Below, piece by piece: positions 22,570 through 34,929 of a stretch of DNA of 64,000 nt. The position numbers and the translations under genes were made by a program. The first letter of the stretch is position 1. Each line of letters opens with the position of its first letter. The stretch spans positions 1,736,001 to 1,800,000 of the forward strand of contig BCIX01000001.1 in the NCBI GenBank assembly GCA_001600095.1. The letters run 5' to 3'. The notes under the pieces were generated by a model. It did not search any database. It was not told the DNA's origin and worked only from the letters and a program-made list of their open reading frames with translations. Origin of the DNA: Bullera alba (Eukaryota > Basidiomycota > Tremellomycetes > Tremellales > Bulleraceae).

Positions 22570-25443
22570 ATGGACGACTTTCACGAGCGGTATCTCGCTC
22601 AACAACCTAATCAAGTCCCCATGTCATCGTTCCCCTCCGCCACCGCCACCCTCTCCACGGTCGCATCCGCCGTCACGACAAGTCTTCGCAGTGTCGCATC
22701 GGGGCATGGGGGACATGGCGATGGAGGAAAGCCAAGGAAACGTCATCAAGCTGCCGTGTACTATCTGTCAAGAGTGTCATGGTTGTTGTTCGCGGCGATC
22801 ATCCTTGTGTTGGCGATACATCACCTCATCGTGACGCGACAACAGAAGAACGAGCTCAAGCGGAGGATAGCACTCGCCACCTCCCCACCCAAAGGCTCAA
22901 GGGACAGAATACCAGACTCCGACACGCCCTATACCGATGACGAGACGGACGACACGAGTAGCATCAGCAGTATTGGAAAGAGGGAGAGGAGGCGGACCAA
23001 CGACAGCAGCGGGCTGGGTGATATTGAGAGCCAGTCAAATCGGAGGGGATCAAGATGGGCCTGGTGGTTGGCCCAACAGAGGAATTGGCTATACCTCAAG
23101 ATGATGCCAAAGTGGCTTTATGGCCCCGAAACTCTGGCCGACGGGTTCTGGACTCTCACCTACTGCGTCATCCTCTGCAGTTTCGCTGCATACTCAAGTG
23201 AGTGCCCTCACTCTGCCGCGTAGACCCGGATTAATCTTCTCAGTCATCGAGGCAACCGAGTACAAGCTACTGGTGTTCGCAAACGCGCTTGGTGTTCTCG
23301 TACGTTCTGCCTCTCAATTAATTAGGACAAACTGCTGACACCCGGCACAGGCATTCAGTCAAGTGCCCATGATCATCATCCTCATCCAGAAGAACAACCC
23401 GATATCCGCCTTGACGGGCATTACATATCAAAAGCTCAACTACCTCCATCGAGCGAGCTCACGAGCGTGCTTGTTATTCAGTTGGATTCATGTTGTCATT
23501 TGGTTCTTCCCATTGTGAGCTTAGCTGCTCGATCCGTCCAAGTGATTATAGAGCTAATACCCGAGTGCAGATGGGAGCGGACGGATGTCAACTATTTCCT
23601 AGTCGGCTGGATCGTTTGGGTGAGTGAATACTTCCGAGACTGTGTACGGACTAGTGACTGATTGGAACAGGGCTACGTCGCTATCTTCGGCTTCACGCTG
23701 CTCTGGATTACCAGCTTCCGATTGATCAGGCGGATAGCGTTCGAATTCTTCATGGTATCGCATATAGTCGGAACGCTGTGAGTAGACCAGCTCTAGGTCA
23801 AATGCTCGTCGGCTGATTTCCTTCACCAGTCTTTTCATCGTTGGGGGCATCTTCCACTGGTGGAGGTTGGCATACTGGCTATGGGTAAGCCAGCTGCAAA
23901 CTTTATCATCGCATCTCAGCTGACAATTTATGAACCTCAGCCTGCTCTCGCCATCTATGCTTTCGACCGTGCTCTTAGATTTGTCAAGCTCCTTCGGATC
24001 AATCCGCCTCGCTCATTGCGCTTTCTCGGATCAAGAAGCGCACCTGAGCAAGCTGGACAATGTGAGATCACCCTTTTGGATAATGAGAACATGCTGCTCG
24101 TAGCAAAGCGCCCGGGACTGCACTGGACTCCTGGCCAGCATTTGTGAGCTGTTTTTGGCGTTCCTTTCCGCAAAGACAAAGCTGATCACCGCACCTAGCT
24201 ACATGTCCGTGCCTACCGTTCACGCGTCGCCTCATGAGGGCCATCCGTTTTCCATTGCGAATGTGCCAAATGAGCGGGACGAGCTAGTCTTCTTGATCCG
24301 AGTGCATGGAGGTGAGCTTGATATTCTTCTCGAGGCAGCACTTAAAGCTCACGAACCGATTCTTACAGGTCTGACCAAGCGCCTACGTGATGCTCTCAAG
24401 CAGGAAGTCACAGCGGACATCCCTGTCTACTTCGATGGGCCATATGGTTCCTCTCACAGCATGGCTCACTATTCCACGGTGATCCTCGTGGCTGGTGGAA
24501 CTGGTATCACCTTCCTCTCGTCCCACCTGCTCGGCCTGCTGGCACCCTCGGTAGCTCCAACACGCAGGCACATACACCTCATCTGGCACATCCGACACGC
24601 TAGCGACACTGTCTGGCTCGCGAGCCTGCTCAACGAAGCCGCCGAACGACTGAAAGACTTCCCCTTGACCCGCCTTACCCTCGACGTACATGTCACCAAA
24701 TCCGGCAGAGGCAACGAACCCTCGCAGCCCTTCAGCCTGACAGAGCGTATAGCCGAGACGGTAGCTCCGAGACGATTCAGTCGAAACTCGCCTAGAATGG
24801 ACCACAGCGAGTTGCCCAGTGCAATTGGTAGCGACAACGGCGACGAGGTGATCGAAGACGATGAGGACACCGAAAGCGTCATGATGGACAGTCTGAGGAG
24901 TTCGCGGCGGAACAGCTCGGGCGCCAATCCCACCGAAGACAGCAGGATAGTTCGAGGCAGAGACCTGGAGAACGGAGTGAGGGAGAGACTGCTCAGCATG
25001 GGGATGGATCGACGAACCACCGACTTTGCAGATTTACACCGACTACGACACGGTACCGAGCAGGACGGTCAAGAAGAACGGGAGACCCAATACCTCCTTC
25101 CGCCTCGTCCATCAGTGCGCTTCGACATGACTCAAGAGGGCGAAGACGACGATACATTCGGCTTGACACGCGACGCTGCCAATCTGCTCGTGTGGAAGAA
25201 AGGCCGGGCGGACTTGGTCGAAGTGCTGGAAAACGACCTGGAGTGTACCGACGGAAAGGTCATGGTCACTGGTGAGTTGCGATTGAGTGGTGAAGTCGGA
25301 TTGTAGCTGACTTTCGTCCAGTCTGCGGCCCAGTCCAACTCTTGCATGCGACGAGGAAAGCGGTCAAATTGGTGTCGACTCCAGAACGAGCATTGCGAGG
25401 TCAACCACAAGTCGAGTTCTTCGAAGAGACACTTGGATCGTAG
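22570..25443 (+). CDS. Ferric-chelate reductase (FRE family)
   Basis: Ten exons (first 22570-23197, last 25322-25443) give 799 residues if the 57-nt intron at 24312-24368 is removed. The ferric reductase transmembrane domain has two His pairs spaced for bis-haem binding: LHRASSR with SWIHVVIW, and VSHIVGTLLF with IFHWW. The FAD-binding motif is HPFSIANVP. The NAD(P)-binding domain starts ILVAGGTGITFLSSHL and ends in CGPVQLLHATRKAV. A ~150-residue acidic Ser-rich insertion sits between the two halves of the NAD(P) domain. Such enzymes reduce extracellular Fe(III) or Fe(III)-siderophores with cytosolic NADPH. Upstream GATA boxes match those of the two siderophore permeases. An NADPH oxidase was considered, but the long insertion and overall layout fit FRE better. 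Confidence 0.9.
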
Positions 25444-26296
25444 ATCTGTAGATCTGCGCTTTCTTCGGAGTTCGGATTCGCGATCTGCGCTCTATCGATT
25501 TTTGGGTCGTGTTTCAGGTTTATTGACGAGGAAGGAAGGAAGGATTGTGTATCAGTATAAACGACAAAGTAACGAATGGTCACTCATCTCAAGGCATGTT
25601 CTCTGCTTGCATGCATCTGCACTCACACAGACAGGATGCGGACAGTGGCACGCGACATGCGAGTGCTCACACGATAGAACACCCCGAGCGGGGAGCTAAA
25701 CATTGCCCTGGCTGACCGAAGAGGTCTTGAAGGGGAGATCAAAATGGTAAACATTGAATGACCCTCACCGATTCAGGTTCTATAGCTACACCAGTCCGAT
25801 CATCCTCCTGAACCTCAAGCTCGGCTCCTACGCCATTCCACCCCGAAAGCCAAGCTTGACGACCGGTCATGGAAGGGTAAAGAAGGGGGTGAGGCCGTCA
25901 TAGGTTGAGTGATCGACGACACCACACCACACCGTAGGAGGAAACCCGATCCGAGCGTCATTTTAGGCCTTGTTCGTTGATCCACAGGAACCGACCCACA
26001 CAGCACACTCTGAGGGGAGTGTAGGGACAGCGGAGGACAGCGGGCAGCGTGTTTCATCACCGACATAAACAACTCGATACCGACAGACGTCCTAACACGG
26101 TGAGCAGAGCGATACAAACAAAACTTGTAGCACCATCCTATTTTGCTGATCCAGTTCGTGCCATTTCACCTCAGCCCATCTATCCAGCTTGACTTTTGCT
26201 TCGCATCCAGTCACTCCTCAGCTGCTTCTTGCCAGTCATTACAGAGACTTATCACCACACATCATCTCCATCCCGCCTCGAGGCCACCTCGACACT
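25444..26296. other. intergenic region
   Basis: No gene was recognised in 853 bp. The segment before 26297 is C/T-rich (CATCTCCATCCCGCCTCGAGGCC) and suits a promoter/leader. The open frames are short and unsupported. Confidence 0.45.
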
Positions 26297-29200
26297 ATGT
26301 CATCCTCGACTTACGGCTGGAGCTCGAGCCAGCATCCTCGGGCTCAAGAACCCGAAGATAACTCATCGATCGAGCAGCATCCCGAGCAAGATCAGTATCA
26401 ACCCCAGCACCCCCTGCTCTCCGGCTATCAACAGCCATACCCACTTTACCACATGCCATCAACTTACTCAGCCTACACTCATCCACCTCCCTCTTCCGTT
26501 CCAGTATGGTCACATCACCATCCCTCGATGACAGGGGTCATCGTCCATCCTCCGCCCCAATACCCCCTTGCAAGGCGATCCCCGGATAGAGACGAGGATA
26601 GTATTCGAAGCCACCACTATGGTTCGGCATCGGGCACTCCTCTGCCCACACCGGTGTCCGCCACTTCCTTCCGATCGATGACCTCCTCCACTTCTACCTC
26701 GGCATCAGCTTCCACTCGAGACAGCGAGCTGCGCCCCAATGATGGTTCCAGGCCAATCATGCTAGCTCGCTCACGAAGAGCAGCCGCTGCTAAAGCCAAT
26801 TCAAACATCTCATCAGTAACGGCAATCCTCCGAGCCCCGTCCCTTCCCATTGTCCAGAGCGTCGACGAAGAGTCCCCGCCAAAGACCGGTGCTTCCAGCT
26901 CGATATTGGTCTTGCGTGAGAAAGACGAAGTCAGCAGTGACGAGGAGAGTCTTCCCGAGGCCAACGAGACCGATGACGAGGAATATGGTGTTACTGCAAG
27001 ACCCAAGCGAGACCTTGTTGGTGCCGCTACGAGACCCAAGCGAGCCGGTTACACAGCTCGAGCGGTCAGAGCCAGGAACCCAGTCAATAGACAAGCACCG
27101 GTCAAGGCGAAGCCCGGTCGATCTCGTGCCCGTGGTAAAGCCAGTCGAGCAAAGAAGGAGCAACAAGTCGACGACACCCTGCCATTCGCATTGCAGAACT
27201 GTCGAGGTCCACTTCTTGACGTTCCACCCGGTGCCGAAGTCGAGGTCAATGGTCTACTCATCCTCACTCCTCCAGCTGTTCAAGCTCCACCAAGCGCTTT
27301 CCAACCTTTCAATCAGTACTCCCAGGCGCCGGCACCAGAAGGCTATCAAAGCCCCTTCGAAATGTATACCTGCCGAGCCTGCGCGAAGACCTACGACGGG
27401 AAGAATGCTCGAAGTGTCGCTCGTAGGCATCTCCAAGACAAGCATGGCGTGCCGTTGGCATTGCAGGCGAGGAGGACGAGGTGGGACGGCGGTAGGTGAT
27501 TGAACGTCGACCAATGAAATTGACGCGTCGAGCTGAAACAACACCCACTTTTTAGCGCCAGCTGAAGTTCCACATGTTGTTGCGGCGGAAGCGAGAGAGA
27601 AGAACTTGCTTTCCAAACGGCTTTGGGCGAACAAGAACAGGTGAGCGATGCTTTCCGCTAACCTCTTCCCTGGGCGGCAGAAGCTGATCACGATCTCCCA
27701 GATCAATCCAACGAATCGAACGTGAATATGCAACTTTCCTCGCGCCATACGGTCCCAATGGTGTCGTCACTCCCTGTGGTGTCCGACTGGTCGCGCCGGA
27801 GATGCGAAAGGTCCAGCCGGAAGATGGCGAGTACTCCGATGGCGAGCGACTATCCTGGCTGGTACTTCCGCCCAACATGAAGTCGTACATGGACATGGTG
27901 CGACAAGGTCAAACACTCCCTCTACTGTTACTCCGCCGACCGCTAGGCGAGAATGAAACGAAAATGGTGCCGCTGGTTCCCGGTCCAATCAAGACTGGTG
28001 CAAAGGCCAAAACTTCCAAGAAGCGTGGTGGTCAGAAGCAACCCATTGTCGACCCTGGGCTCCAAGATGCCGACTCTGGTGCTGAAGAAGACCTCGACTA
28101 CTCATTCAACGAGGATCAAGCAGCTGGCCCGTCCACATCACAATCCAACAGCCTCTACCCTCTGCAATCCACTTGGCCACAAGGCGACCTACACACCGCC
28201 CCAGCGCCTCATCTCTCCGAGCAGGAGCTGCAAGCTGGCTTGGCTCATCACTCGGCCTCCGCCCCATACGCCTACGGCTCGGTGCAATATGGGCACACCT
28301 ACCCTCAGCCAGCATTCACCGCACCTCATCACTTTCATCCTCGACAAGACGGCTATAACCAGGACCAGCTTGGTGATGATGATGCGTATGATGTCGAAGG
28401 AGAAGAGGAGCTCGATGACCAGTCTGAGCATTCACCAGTGTTACAACAGCTGCAGCCGACAGCCGTGGTGCACCAGCAATGGGTCCAAACGGTCATGCCT
28501 CCGATCTACACCAACGGTGTTTGGTATCAACCATTCTCTGGACCACAGAGCTACTCCTATCCTCAAGGTCCCATCGCTAGCCAGCAGAATCAGATAGAAG
28601 TCGCTCATATCGAGGAGGTGCCCAATCTCGACGTCAAAGGGATGGACGATTCCCTAGCCGAGACACACCTGCAAGAGGAAGATGTCCACGGTGTCGTCGA
28701 AAATGAGAAGAGCGATTCGGATATTGAGGTCGAGAACATCGCAGCGGAGTCATTGCTCGACCTCCATTCCACACCTATGCAACCAGAGACCGATTCGTCC
28801 AGACCTGCCGTCAACACTTCGATCCTCAGCTCCTCGTCTCTAGCTACCCTTCAACGCACGGGTAGCGATCCCTCCTCCGATCCCTCGACCGTCACCAAAT
28901 CATCTCACCTACATCCAGAGGTTGACTCGTCGCGATCTGGTCTCATGGAAGCGCCCGAGATCATGTCCCGCCCACGACCTGTTCGATCGAGGTCCGTGGT
29001 CCAGCCGTTCGTCAAATCCCGCCCCGACGCCTATTCCCGCTCTATATCGTTCAACGAGCACGTCGAGCTCGATGACCCATTCATGACTGGATCTCCGGTG
29101 CCGAGCAACAAGAAACGTCGGAACACTGTCGCCTCGCCCTCCCCGCTCCAGCAGAAGAAGAAGAGGGATACGATCTCGGACAGGATGCCATTATCGGTGC

Positions 29201-29556
29201 TACAAGCTAACAGCGCTTTGGGTGGCAGTCTACTGGGCAACATACCCAACGTATCACCCATGAAGCTCGACAAGTCCAGTCTTGATCGACCGGGAATGGA
29301 CTATACCACCCCGATGCGACCATCACACGGTCTCAGTGCTTCGGCTAGTAGACCAAGTCTGTGGATGCTGAGCTCGCCAGCAAATGGGGATGCAGCAGCC
29401 AGCTTGGGCTTGGCTCCTGGATGGGGTGGATTGCTCTCGACTCCGGGGGTCAGTGGCATCGTGGCGAGCGATACCCCCGGGAGGGGAGGAGGAAGCATGT
29501 CGAAGCTTTGGGATCGAAGAGGGAGCGTGGTTGGGATGGGGAAGAAGGAGACCTGA
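26297..29556 (+). CDS. Zinc-finger nuclear protein, probable transcription regulator
   Basis: Three exons (26297-27491, 27556-27640, 27702-29556) give about 1044 residues. An in-frame ATG at 26189 would add 36. The N-terminus is rich in His/Pro/Tyr/Ser; a basic Arg/Lys region (KAKPGRSRARGKASRAKKE) suggests nuclear import. A single zinc finger (C-x2-C...H-x4-H: YTCRACAKTYDG then ARRHLQDKHG) straddles residues ~355-390. After the first intron comes SKRLWANKNRSIQRIEREYATFLAPYGPN, which looks like a conserved helix. The remainder is low-complexity with acidic patches. No specific family was recognised. The C. neoformans MAT locus contains a zinc-finger gene (ZNF1); whether this is its homologue cannot be decided by eye. 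Confidence 0.7.
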
Positions 29557-29923
29557 TCCCGATCAGGCGGAGAAGCAGACGCCCACCCGAGACAAGCGAC
29601 ACCTCGCGACATCGGCTTGACCAGTCAACGTTTGGTGACTGTATATACTAGTAAGAATAACGACGCAGTAACGAGTGTAACTCATGACCTATACCCATAA
29701 CGACCTTCCGCTTATGCTCTTGCTCATACCTATACCCACATTACCTATGCCCAGTGCGCGATACATACTCAATTTCTCCATAGATTTGCCTAAATGGACA
29801 GTGCAGTATGCAACATAGTACCTTGGATCAGAGTCTACCTCAAGGCGACACCGCACAAGGAGCTGTTAATTGAGGATCGTCACGTAGTGCATTGATACCA
29901 TCTACAAGATAAGAGTAACACGA
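29557..29923. other. convergent intergenic region
   Basis: A 367-bp tail-to-tail gap between the zinc-finger gene and the minus-strand oxidoreductase. It is AT-richer than its surroundings, with two ATACCTATACCCA-like stretches (about 29690 and 29727), probably the overlapping 3' UTRs. Confidence 0.5.
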
Positions 29924-32058
29924 TCATAGCTGCACGCCAAGGAGCTCCTTGATCTGAACCAATTGACCCGTCTTGAAACTCTCGTTGGCGGCAAGACCGA
30001 CAGCCATGGCCAAAGCCCCGTCGACCTGGTTGGCCGACAACCTGGACACGGCCGTTGACGAGGGTTTCTGACCTGGGCGAGGGCCGAAGATCTGGTCCAA
30101 CATGGCGTCGTCACCACCACCTGGAGTGAAGGTCAGCTGTTTTCCGACATCCGGGGCTATACACAGCTTGTAGGATTGGGCAGAAGTATCTCAGGACACT
30201 CACCGTGACCGCCGGTTCCCTCCTCGAAGGGAACGTCTCGACTCGTCTCCCATAGAGGATGCAGCTTGATGCTCTTCCTGGACTCATTTGGCAAAGCCTT
30301 CTCTCCGTGAACAAAGTCGGAAGCATCTCCTCCCTTCTTGGTAGGGTTTCGATGCGAGCTTTCGACGACTTCCAGCTCGAGTCGACCTTTATCACCGTTG
30401 ATCATGACCCTGTATCCCTCCCAAGGCTGTGAAGAGGATTGACCGCGTGGATGGTAGTAAGTGGGTCAGGATGGCAGAGGACGTAGAGAGAAGAGGAAGG
30501 TAGACGAGTCAGCTTTCTAGGTCTAGGAAGCAAAGAGCTGGACAGCTGACTGACCGAGTATGCAGTCAAGTGGTAGGTCATGGTAGCCCCATTGTCATAC
30601 TTGACCAACACTGACATGTCATCTTCGATGGTGATGTCCTCTGCGAAGACGTTCATATCTCGGTGGTAGTTGTCTATGAAGAGTCAGCTTAGCGCCACGC
30701 CAGAGACATGCGACAAATTCCAGCTGAAAGACCACAAACACTCACCGACGTGCTCCGCGTCTGTATACAACGCCTTCAGATCCTCCTGATCCTCAAGGTG
30801 GATGGCGAATGGATCGTCAGCGGCCTCGGCACTGCCACTGGCTCGATAGTAGTCTCGAGCCCAGCCCGACTTCTTGCCGTTCTCTTTGCCGTAGAAAGCG
30901 AGGGAGCCCATTCCGAAGACGGACTGAGGCTTGGCGTTGATCCAGAAGTTGACTAGGTCGAACTGTAGCAAGTGGTCAGCTGTTGACGCCTACAAAATCG
31001 AAACAGCAGACTTACATGATGCGAGGACTTGTGCACCATGAGACCTGAAGGTGGTGTCAGCTTGATTCAAGGCGCGAGGATGCATTGATTAGCTCACCGC
31101 CAGATTTGTCCTTATACCTGTGCCACCTCCTGAAGTAGTCGGCACCATGGACGGTGTCCTGAGGGAACATCAGCCGGTGATCAGGCCTCCATTGATCCTG
31201 TTGCAGCTCACCAAAAGCCACTCGAAGTGGACCGACTTGACATTTCCGATAGCACCGGAAGCGACGACCTCCTCAACCTTCCAGTGAACGGGGTTGTATC
31301 GGTAGTTGAAGAGGACTAACGGGGGGGTTCAGCTTGGATGTTCGAAGACATATATGAAGCTGATGGTTGAGTGAGATGGCTCACCCTGCAGAGATCCTTT
31401 GGTCTCATCGACGGCTTTCAGGATTTCCTGGCATTTGGCGACGTCCCTGCACAAGTCAGTCAGCTGGTTGCTTTTCGATTTTTCAAGAGCTGTACCTGAC
31501 GCATGGTACCGCAGACGAGTGCAAGTAGAAGTGAGATCACTCACGTAGTCATGGGCTTCTCCGTCAAGACTCGGATACCAGCCTTAAGAGCTGGGATGAT
31601 GAACTCGTGATGCGTGGCGTCGACGGTAGTGACGACCAGGACATCAAGCTTCTCATCCTTGAGCATCTTGGCGAAATCAGCCTGTGGAATGGATCAGCTC
31701 GTACTGTAACATGGGACTGAGAAAATCTGTATGATGTCCTCCAAGAGCAACTCACAGATGCATACTCCTTGGCAGGAGGCTGGCCCAGCTCTTTGAGCAG
31801 ACCTTGATGGTGCTTCATTCGCTCAGAGTTGACATCACATAGCGAGACGATAGTGGAGTCTGGTCTGGCGGCAACTGCTCGGACGTAGAGCTGCAAAGGT
31901 ATCAGCCCGGTCCTGTCCATGGGACGATTGGGAAGCTGCAGAGCTCTGCCCGTATTGGCGCAAGAGCCATTGGCGTCGGCGCCCAGACTCACTCTTGCTC
32001 GGTGGCCGGTACCGACGACACCGACTCGTCCGCCGACTTGAGTGGTTCCAGTGGTCAT
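29924..32058 (-). CDS. Gfo/Idh/MocA-family NAD(P)-dependent oxidoreductase
   Basis: Multi-exon gene on the minus strand; the first exon is 32058-31993, the second 31890-31756, and the stop is at 29924-29926. The protein starts [22 protein letters not shown], a Rossmann GxGxxxR-like motif, followed by [17 protein letters not shown] holds the catalytic EKP lysine. Downstream, [39 protein letters not shown] and [27 protein letters not shown] fit the C-terminal domain of large fungal and bacterial family members. The C-terminus is ELLGVQL. An upstream in-frame extension exists, but 32058 starts directly before the Rossmann fold. The substrate (sugar or related) is unknown. It sits about 730 bp downstream of the HD1 stop, on the same strand. 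Confidence 0.88.
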
Positions 32059-32787
32059 AATTCTGTTCTCACTGTATTCTGGGGTGAATATCAAAGCAGA
32101 CAAGGCAGGGAAGGGATGTAGAAGGAGAACATCACCCTCGCCCGAGGATATTGCAAGTTGTTGAACGCACTGGCCGACCTCCACCGGCGATTTACGGACC
32201 GGAAAGAGGTCACGGAGACAGCGGGTCATAGCGGCCCGGGCGGAGGGTTGTTCCAGCGAGCCAGGACTGCGTTGTAGGCTTGCAGTGCTATTGCTGCTCC
32301 TACCGTATGCTGGGAGGGGACTGACAGAGACTGCGATGACAGCGAGCAAGACAAGTTGCATAAATCATGAGATACGAAGAAGTCAGAGCCCCCGACAGAT
32401 GCTGCGCAACTTCTGACAAAGTGGCAGTAAGACACGCGAGTCTGATAGGCTGGAAAGTACGGAGAAGAGTGGTTTCGCAGAGCCGCAGACGTTAAACCGA
32501 TCCATTCGTTTATCGTTACAACTGATTTACTGAGCCAAAGATAAAAACAAGCAGTATCGAAGCACACCAATGGGTATGACTAGCACGTAAATATATGTAT
32601 GTCAGGCCCCGAGCCTTTGAGAAGATCGAAGGAGCCGATGATCCCAAGTTTCGATTCGAGCGGAGATGGAATCAACTCCCGCGTCTGCCAAACTCCCTCC
32701 ATCTCCGATCTCCTCCTCCTATGTAACGCGACTCGTCTTCGTTCCAACTACCACCATCTACCACTATCTCTTCGACGATCCCCTCGA
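32059..32787. other. intergenic region between the oxidoreductase start and the HD1 stop
   Basis: No gene was recognised in 729 bp. It should contain the oxidoreductase promoter and the HD1 3' UTR. A minus-strand frame runs through it without family resemblance. Confidence 0.45.
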
Positions 32788-34679
32788 CTACTGGCTCCAT
32801 TGACCGACGGGCGACCTAAACTCCCACTGTTGGGGCATCTGCCATGTATTCGCCTGATGGACCTGCATGTGCGGCAACAACGGCATCGGCGCGTTCGACG
32901 ACCACATTCCACCGTTGTCACCGTGACCCGTCGGCTGACCTTGGGGAGATTGCTGAGGATGACCCTGTCCGAGATGAGGATACTGCGTTGGTGGGGCGTA
33001 GGAGTACATGACCTGCTGGGGTTGCGGGTAGATCGGGTACGAGGATACGGCGTGACCGACGTGGAAGCCCATTTGCTGAGGAGGGTATCCATGTGCGAAG
33101 TACGCTGGAGGAGTTGGTCGACCACCGTAGTTGGGGTCGGTGACCCATTGAGGAAGGTCGCCTTGTGGTGAGTAGACCTGGGCGGAGTGCTTGAATCGCT
33201 GTTCGCGCTCGGCCGAGGTCGCCATCTCAGTTGGAAGTTCGCGCTTGGTACCACCATTCAAACCACCATAGCCACTGGACATGGTGCCGCTGTATTGGTA
33301 CGGCTTGCACTCGAAGTCCTTGCTCAAGACGGAAGAGGTGGATGACATCGACGACGACGAGGCCGATCGAAGGGATACCGCAGGGGAAATGTCTGTGCGC
33401 ATGGCCGAGGTGGCTGTGGCGAGGGACGAGATCGATGACATGGTGGAGAGTGAGCCCGCTGGGGCATGTTGAGTGAGTGGTGGGGTGAGCTCTCGAAGGG
33501 TCTCGGACTTGATGTAGTCGTCCTCGACGTGTTGCTCGTCTTCGGTGAGTCTTGCCTTTTTGGCAGCCGGTTTGGCCAATGCAGTGAGCTAAGCGCATAG
33601 TCAGCTGGATGCTCAAGGACCTGAGATAGGGCAGTTGACTCCTGGCAGAGAGATGGTGACGAAGCGATGAAGGGTCGAAAGGAGGGGCGGTTGATTGAAC
33701 CTTGAAGTGGTGGTTTCGGGCGGCGACGACCAATGAAGTGGTCGTCTGGACGCGCCAAAGGTGCGGTGGACTATGGGAGATGTGGTAGAGGCGATGTGAA
33801 GAGGGTTGGATGATGATGAAGAGGCGTGGGAACGACGATCACGATCGAATAACTTACCTCTTTGACCCAGTCGCCGACTCGCTCCTCCTCCCTACGCTCC
33901 AGGTACGCCTTCATCTTCTCCACCGCCTCCCTCACGCCCTTCCTCTTCTCCTGGCCCGACTCGACCTTCTCGATGAGGACTCGCATCGCGTCTCGGGAAC
34001 CATTGGCCCAGTTGTCTTTGATGTCGGTCCAGCCGGCCCGTCGCCGCCAATTGGTCATGTCGCTGTCGATCTTTGATCGAGGGATACCGCTGAGTTCGGA
34101 CAGCGAGTCTTTCTCGACGGCGCTGGGGTATGGGTTGGCGAGATGTTGGAGAAACCATTCGCGTATGTGGTCGGTGGGCTTCGCCCCACTAGGCTGGTAG
34201 GCATGACCTGTCTTCTGATCATGCTGATCGCGGCCAGGATCGGTATGAGCAAGACCATCGGTTTCCTGCATTATGTTCATAGGCCGTCTCTTTCTGCTTC
34301 GAGCTGGGACAGTATCGTCTCCAATATCTGAGTATGGTGAGCTCTAATCTATCAAGCCAATCGAACAAGAGGGAGACACACCGTGATGCTCCGACGAGAC
34401 TATGTGGCGGAACTCTGAAGACAGCTTCTCCAGTTGATTATCATGGTCCTCCTCCGCACGTAGGGCTTGTTCGGCAAGCACGCCAATGTTCGTGGCCAAT
34501 CTGGCTGCCAGTCTGAGAATATCGGTGGAGATCTGGCCATTTGCTGTTTGGGCCCGGATGAGCTCTCCCATCTTCTGCCATGCTTTCACACTTCCTTCGA
34601 GATTTGCGCCTTTGGAGAAATCGTTGATGACGGTCTCGTACAAGCACATCAATTCTTGAGCAGTTGCGGCTGTAGACAT
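32788..34679 (-). CDS. HD1 homeodomain mating-type transcription factor (Sxi1/bE-like)
   Basis: Three exons (34679-34382, 34327-33858, 33588-32788) give 522 residues. Residues 1-99 are helical (MSTAATAQELMCLYETVIND...) and correspond to the N-terminal specificity/dimerisation region of HD1 proteins. RSRKRRP near 110 is a likely nuclear signal. The homeodomain spans about 149-199 (HIREWFLQHLANPYPS... IDSDMTNWRRRAGW). NPYPS marks the TALE-like three-residue extension of HD1 proteins. The helix-3 Asn (192) and Arg (194) are kept, but the usual WF pair before them is DM. The tail is Ser-, Pro-, Tyr- and Gln-rich. It is divergent from the HD2 gene across 250 bp, the standard arrangement of basidiomycete MAT-HD loci. 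HD1 heterodimerises with HD2 from a compatible partner. Confidence 0.9.
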
Positions 34680-34929
34680 GCTGGAAGGAGTGGCGAGGAT
34701 AGTGAGTCTTGATACGCGATGTAGCAAAGCAGCAAAGCAATCTTATAGAGCCGCTGGAGAAGAGTGTTGTGAAACCCGAGAGCGGGAGACAAAAAGATTT
34801 CTCGACGAAAACGAAACACGTCTCCCAGCCGAGTTCTTGTTTGACCACATCCTACGTTGCGACCTGCAAACCTGATCTTGTTCACCTCCATTGCTCTCTC
34901 ATCCTCACACTCTATTCACCTCCAGCAGC
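34680..34929. promoter_or_regulatory. bidirectional promoter between HD1 and HD2
   Basis: Exactly 250 bp separate the two start codons. No obvious TATA box is visible. Divergent HD1/HD2 promoters of this kind are shared in basidiomycete MAT loci. The first codons on both sides lie in regions expected to be highly polymorphic between mating types. Confidence 0.75.

Noticed and set aside
1..32058. The two Gfo/Idh/MocA genes as a recent duplication
   Set aside because: Their C-terminal sequences differ strongly and their exon structures do not match; they are separate members of a large superfamily.
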